A DNA stretch of 64,000 bases from Paeniglutamicibacter terrestris (GTDB taxonomy: Bacteria; Actinomycetota; Actinomycetes; Actinomycetales; Micrococcaceae). The DNA is taken from contig NZ_JAAWVT010000007.1 of NCBI RefSeq assembly GCF_012271785.1, positions 1-64,000 on the forward strand, in the 5' to 3' direction. Below are positions 60,732 to 64,000 of this stretch, piece by piece. Both the position numbers and the translations under genes were made by a program. Each line of letters opens with the position of its first letter. Positions within the stretch are counted from its first letter, which is position 1. The notes below the pieces were generated by a model. That model searched no databases and was not told where the DNA came from. It saw only the letters and a program-made list of their open reading frames with translations.

Positions 60732-62195
60732 TCATCGCGCTTCCATCAGTCCCATCATCCCGGCGTCCTCGTGATCCAGAATGTGACAGTGGTAAACGGT
60801 TTTTCCGGTGAAGTCATCGAAAGCGATCCGCACCCTGACGCTGCTGCGGGCCGGAACATTGACCACGTCCTGCCACCTGGGGGTGTCCACGGGAAGGCCT
60901 GCCTGTTCGATGATCTGCATGGGCCACACATGCAGATGCACCGGGTGGTCCATAAGACTGGTGTTCCTCAGCGTCCATTCCTCGACACTGCCAGCCGAAA
61001 CAGTGGTATCGACCCTGGCCGGGTCAAAGGACTGGCCGTTGATGGTGAAATCCATCATTCCGGCACCCGGCCCCATGCCCATACCCATGGCGAAGACCAG
61101 TTCGCGCCGGGCCGCGACCGGCGCAGCCCGGAGGTCCCGCGGCACCTGCTGCTCGGGGACAGGAGCGAGGGCGGCGACGGGCGCACCGGCGACGGCGAAG
61201 GTCGCCAGGACCGCCCCGGACGGGCCAAACGGTGAGCGCGGAGGCCCGTTGCCGCCCATCATCGACCCCAGGCTTCCCCTATTCACGGGCAGGGCACGCA
61301 GCACGGCAGTGCCTGCCTGGGCGGTAACCAACAGATCGACCCTGTTCCCCGGGGCCAGCAGCACCTCCTCGACATCGGCTGGGACCCTGAAGCGGCCGGA
61401 ATCCAGACCCAGAACCTGCAGCGACTGACCATCCAGGCGAAGCTTCAGGTACCGACCGGTACAGGCATTGATGATCCTCCACCGTTCACGCTCGCCCGGC
61501 CGGGCCGCCAGACGCGGGTTCAACTGCCCGTTGACGAGAACCAGGGCACCTTCCCGTCCCATCATCTTCTCCATCACCGACACGGCGGCGATTCTTCCGC
61601 CCGAAGTCAGGGAAATATCGGAGATCACCAAAACCCGTTCCCTGCTCGACGGTATGGCCCGGTCATCCTGGACGACAATGGCCCCATACAGTCCGCCGAA
61701 AATCTGGTCGGCGACCAGGCCATGGTGATGCGGGTGGTACCAGTACACTCCCGGCGGGTGGTCCGCCGGCAGCTGGTACTCATAGTCAAAAGACGTGCCG
61801 GGACCAACGGCAAGCAACGCATTGTCGCTGTTGCCCTGCGGGGAAACATGCAGCCCGTGCACGTGCAGATTGGTCGGGTCCCGCAGCCTGTTCTCCAATG
61901 TCACGGTCAGCCGGTCTCCGGCCCGGAGGAACAGGGTGGGACCGGGAAGGGACCCGTTGTAGGACAGGGCGGTGGCATCCTTGCCGGCGATCCTTACCTT
62001 TCCCGAGGCAGCTGAAAGGGTCAGTTGAAGCCGGCCACCGGCGCTGTGCAGGTTCTGCGGTTCCTCCAGCTCCTGCCCGCGGGCGGCCTGAAACTCGCTG
62101 CCCCTGCTCCACAGCAATCCTGCCGCACCCGTCGCTGCGGCCGTTGCCCCGAGACTTCCCAGGATCAGCGCGCCGCGACGGCTCAGAGGCTGCAT
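60732..62195 (-). CDS. multicopper oxidase, Tat-exported (second copy)
   Basis: 487 aa. Twin-arginine leader SRRGALILG. Copper motifs: NLHVHGLHV, WYHPHHHG, HPVHLHVWP and the type-1 segment YHCHILDHEDAGMMG. A Met/Gly-rich insert (FAMGMGMGPGAGMM) points to cuprous oxidase activity. It is unlike the oxidase at 39486 in length and loops, so it is a distinct subfamily. The start overlaps the SHOCT gene stop (TGATG). Confidence 0.93.
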   Translation of the reverse strand: MQPLSRRGALILGSLGATAAATGAAGLLWSRGSEFQAARGQELEEPQNLHSAGGRLQLTLSAASGKVRIAGKDATALSYNGSLPGPTLFLRAGDRLTVTLENRLRDPTNLHVHGLHVSPQGNSDNALLAVGPGTSFDYEYQLPADHPPGVYWYHPHHHGLVADQIFGGLYGAIVVQDDRAIPSSRERVLVISDISLTSGGRIAAVSVMEKMMGREGALVLVNGQLNPRLAARPGERERWRIINACTGRYLKLRLDGQSLQVLGLDSGRFRVPADVEEVLLAPGNRVDLLVTAQAGTAVLRALPVNRGSLGSMMGGNGPPRSPFGPSGAVLATFAVAGAPVAALAPVPEQQVPRDLRAAPVAARRELVFAMGMGMGPGAGMMDFTINGQSFDPARVDTTVSAGSVEEWTLRNTSLMDHPVHLHVWPMQIIEQAGLPVDTPRWQDVVNVPARSSVRVRIAFDDFTGKTVYHCHILDHEDAGMMGLMEAR

Positions 62196-62422
62196 CAGGT
62201 TCCGTCCCTGAGGGTCTTGAGGCGTTCGCGGTATTCTTCGGTGGTCATTTCACCCCTGGCATAGCGCTCATCCAGAATCCGGCGGGCGCTCCTGCCGTCG
62301 CTGGCCCCGCCTGAAAAAGACCGCACCGCAAGGATGCCCAGCAAGACGAGACCGATGACCAGAAGCACCCAGAAGAGCCACACCCAGCCCATCATCGAAC
62401 CATATCCATATCCATCCATCAT
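62195..62422 (-). CDS. SHOCT domain membrane protein
   Basis: 75 aa. N-terminal Tyr/Gly/Met stretch, one helix (about 12-33) and a C-terminal SHOCT motif (RRILDERYARGEMTTEEYRE). AAGGAGAAGGAAA precedes two ATGs. Overlaps the oxidase start by one base. SHOCT motifs mediate oligomerisation; partner unknown. The frame stays open upstream into the DUF302 remnant, so automated calls may merge the two. Confidence 0.85.
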   Translation of the reverse strand: MMDGYGYGSMMGWVWLFWVLLVIGLVLLGILAVRSFSGGASDGRSARRILDERYARGEMTTEEYRERLKTLRDGT

Positions 62423-62649
62423 TTTCCTTCTCCTTTCCTGCGGCAACGGCCGGTATCGTGATTCAGCCGGTGTACCGGTTGACGGTTCTCGGTGGCACCC
62501 GGCTGGGAACCTTGTCCGAGCGGCAACGTGTGCTATGTTCCGCCGTGTGGAAAACCGGCTCGGAAAATTCAGCGGTCTCACCAGCCGCCCGCTGGTTGTC
62601 CGGTGAGACCAGGGATGGATCTGGCCGGGTCCTGGCGTCACCGATGAAG

Positions 62650-62926
62650 GCAGACTAGTGCGGCACACCGCGGCAATGGGGACCAGAGCTGCGCGGAGCC
62701 GGGTGCCGGCGTCGTTGGCGATGTCCTGCACTGCCGGGGTGCACGCACCGCAGATCAGGTAGTCTCCAACGGTTTTTGCGGCTTTGGTACCAAACTTCGC
62801 TGCAAACGTGGCGCGGACGTCAATTTCGGACAGGGCCCTGAACCACTGGGAAGCAATCGCCTCGCGTATTCGCCGGACGGCTTTATCCCATCCCACCGGG
62901 GCGGTGGCTGTGTGGGTGTGGGCCAC
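62650..62926 (-). pseudogene. DUF302 gene with internal deletion
   Basis: From GTG 62926 (behind TAAGGAG) the product starts VAHTHTATAPVGWDKAVRR and follows DUF302 to LICGACTPA. It then jumps to a tail IANDAGTRLRAALVPIAAV. Compared with the copy at 59731, about 40 residues including LLPCNVVVRR are missing in frame. No stop follows; the frame runs on in phase into the SHOCT gene. Probably non-functional or a fused leader. Confidence 0.6.
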
Positions 62927-62937
62927 TGTGATTCTCC

Positions 62938-63063
62938 TTAGGTTTGGCTTCTCACCGGTTGCCCGTAGGCAAATGTCTGAAAGTATCTTTGCCGGTCCTT
63001 CTTGTTCATCCTTACCGCTTCCGGGGCGATGATTCTGCCCTGCTTGCGCAGCTCCTCCGGCAT
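62938..63063 (-). CDS. possible 41-aa basic protein or C-terminal remnant
   Basis: ATG 63063 to TAA 62938: a Lys/Arg-rich helical peptide (MPEELRKQGRIIAPEAVRMN ... RQRYFQTFAYG). The frame is open and protein-like upstream too, so it may be the tail of a lost gene. It ends 12 bases before the DUF302 start in the same direction. Confidence 0.3.
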   Translation of the reverse strand: MPEELRKQGRIIAPEAVRMNKKDRQRYFQTFAYGQPVRSQT

Positions 63064-63604
63064 CCCTGCGTCCGTGCGCTGGCAGCGAACCCGCCGGAAT
63101 ACCGCTTGAGCACAGATTGATCACGTGGCCCAGGCGCCCTGAGCCCTGGGAACTTCTGCAATCCACCGTAGACCCCCAGCGGTGTTAGAACCACCCTTTC
63201 AGGTCCTTCTCGCTGCCCCTCCGCTCAGCCGGAATCGCGTGTTCAACGATTCATCGAGGAGAGCGTCGAGCACTGGTTCAAGCCGTCGTGGAAGTAGTAG
63301 GGGGTTTGTGAGTTTGCCGAAAATTCAACACTAATCAGCGACATGTCCGGTCGAGAACGTTCGCGAAGCACCTCAAACCGGTTCTTAGTAAGCGCGGAAG
63401 ACAGCAGTCGTATTGGGTGTGATTGTTTGTTCAGGATGGCGTCTTTTCAGGGATTAGTTGGCAGTTGACTGCACTCCAACCGCTACAGGTGTGACTGTTC
63501 GATTCGCCCATTTGTTGGGGAACTGGTCATCCGAGCGCTGACTGGCAAAAGAACGGCAAAGTTCATTCGGGGACCATACTGCTAAAACGTTCACGGTCCT
63601 CTGC
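63064..63604. other. intergenic before the right res site
   Basis: No supported gene. It is the junction between the copper/sulfur block and the right resolvase copy; a transposon boundary is expected somewhere here, but no terminal repeat was recognised. Confidence 0.4.
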
Positions 63605-63762
63605 GTCTCGAAAACCTAGAGTTTTTCGAGACAGGGGCACGGGTCCCCATCCTCAAATCGGCTGGCCCGAGATGACGTGGCACAAAATGTCTCGGAAAGT
63701 CGTCGCGCCGTAAAATGTCTCAATCGAGTGTCGCGAAGAGGTTTCTGAGTCAAAATGAGGGC
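63605..63762. repeat. res region of the right resolvase, inverted copy of 44873-45012
   Basis: Begins with the near-palindrome GTCTCGAAAAC/GTTTTTCGAGAC (63605-63632), then ACGGGTCCCCATC, AAATGTCTCGGAAAGTCGTC and GCCGTAAAATGTCTCA. All match the reverse of the left copy. Confidence 0.75.
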
Positions 63763-64000
63763 GTGAGACATTTGGGATACACGCGGGTGAGCACTTCGAG
63801 CCAGGATGCGCAGCTTCAGCTCGACGCGCTGGTCAATGCCGGGGTGCAGAAGCGGGATGTTTTCGCCGATGTCACCTCCGGAAGCAGGACGGCGATCGAG
63901 CGGCCCGGGATGAAGAAGCTGCTGGAATACGCCGAGGCCGGGGACACCGTGGTGGTCTGGCGGGTCGACCGGCTGGGCCGGTCCCTGATCGATGTCCTGA
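63763..64000 (+). CDS. Tn3-type serine resolvase (right copy, cut by window end)
   Basis: 79 codons from GTG 63763: VRHLGYTRVSTSSQDAQLQL to WRVDRLGRSLIDVL. The translated part differs from the left copy at only two adjacent residues (KD to NA after LDALV). ATG of the left copy corresponds to CTG here, so GTG is the usable start. The 3' part lies outside the window. Confidence 0.93.
   Translation, partial: MRHLGYTRVSTSSQDAQLQLDALVNAGVQKRDVFADVTSGSRTAIERPGMKKLLEYAEAGDTVVVWRVDRLGRSLIDVL

Noticed and set aside
62458-63166. 323-codon leftward frame merging several genes with SHOCT
   Set aside because: Contains separate DUF302 remnant and SHOCT starts with their own ribosome-binding sites; the middle is not protein-like.
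1-64000. CRISPR arrays, tRNA or rRNA genes
   Set aside because: No regularly spaced direct repeats, no cloverleaf with a GGTTCGA-type arm and no rRNA-like stretch was noticed by eye; a tRNAscan/CRISPR search was not possible.

Overview
The window looks like an accessory region, either a plasmid or a chromosomal island, of a high-GC actinobacterium of the Micrococcaceae (Arthrobacter-like). Three things support this: the GC-rich codon use, the actinobacterial small families (DUF6766, DUF4235, DUF6153, DUF7218, GlsB/YeaQ, CsbD), and a pair of actinobacterial c-di-AMP riboswitches in front of cell-wall hydrolases. Genus and replicon type are inferred. No tRNA, rRNA, CRISPR array or obvious replication gene was seen.

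Layout. (1) 0.2-4.4 kb and 13.4-19.5 kb hold stress-type genes: small membrane proteins, two GlsB/YeaQ/YmgE proteins, CsbD, a general-stress SDR, DUF6766, DUF4235, a SigB/SigF-type sigma factor and a LuxR-type response regulator. Several genes here are broken by single lesions (a 138-codon membrane protein, a CPBP protease with a TAA at codon 4, and a frameshifted hypothetical). (2) 6.3-12.6 kb is a lipid or isoprenoid-flavoured block. A MarR - acyl-CoA synthetase - DUF2177 operon is transcribed leftward. Divergently, a DUF1295 protein is coupled to a FAD oxidoreductase with a fused SRPBCC domain, followed by VanZ. (3) 20.1-22.2 kb holds a GT1 glycosyltransferase divergent from a TetR regulator. 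(4) 22.4-29.5 kb is a recent-looking mobile/defence island: an intact IS30-family element, a serine resolvase, an unrecognised 379-aa protein, an 809-aa AAA_14 ATPase / DUF4143 PD-(D/E)xK-like / TIR fusion, and a cN-I-type 5'-nucleotidase. (5) 30.6-33.1 kb holds two ydaO (c-di-AMP) riboswitches, each in front of an envelope hydrolase (M23, then NlpC/P60).

(6) 33.4-42.4 kb is a copper-handling island: DUF6153 protein, BNR-type lipoprotein, GNAT acetyltransferase, a CopB-type (CPH) P-type ATPase with a CsoR-type operator between its -35 and -10 boxes, a second DUF6153 protein, a DUF305 lipoprotein, a Tat-exported multicopper oxidase and a YibE/F membrane protein. Two hypotheticals and a DUF4192 protein follow.

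(7) 44.3-64.0 kb is a Tn3-family-associated metal and sulfur module. It is bracketed by two nearly identical, outward-facing resolvase genes whose res sites lie inside the bracket; the right copy runs off the window. Inside are: a CmtR-like repressor with a Cd/Zn/Pb P-type ATPase, lspA, a DsbA-like protein and a VKOR; a 5'-truncated organomercurial lyase; a complete Tn3-family transposase; a CstR-like (His-less CsoR) repressor with four palindromic operators; a small Cys-rich protein; a CstB-like persulfide dioxygenase/sulfurtransferase; two further rhodaneses; a TauE/SafE exporter; an MFS transporter; and DUF302, SHOCT and multicopper oxidase genes. The inferred job is metal efflux and thiol/disulfide maintenance plus persulfide/sulfite detoxification.

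The best candidate for an undescribed system is the AAA_14-DUF4143-TIR protein at 25851-28280 with its neighbours.
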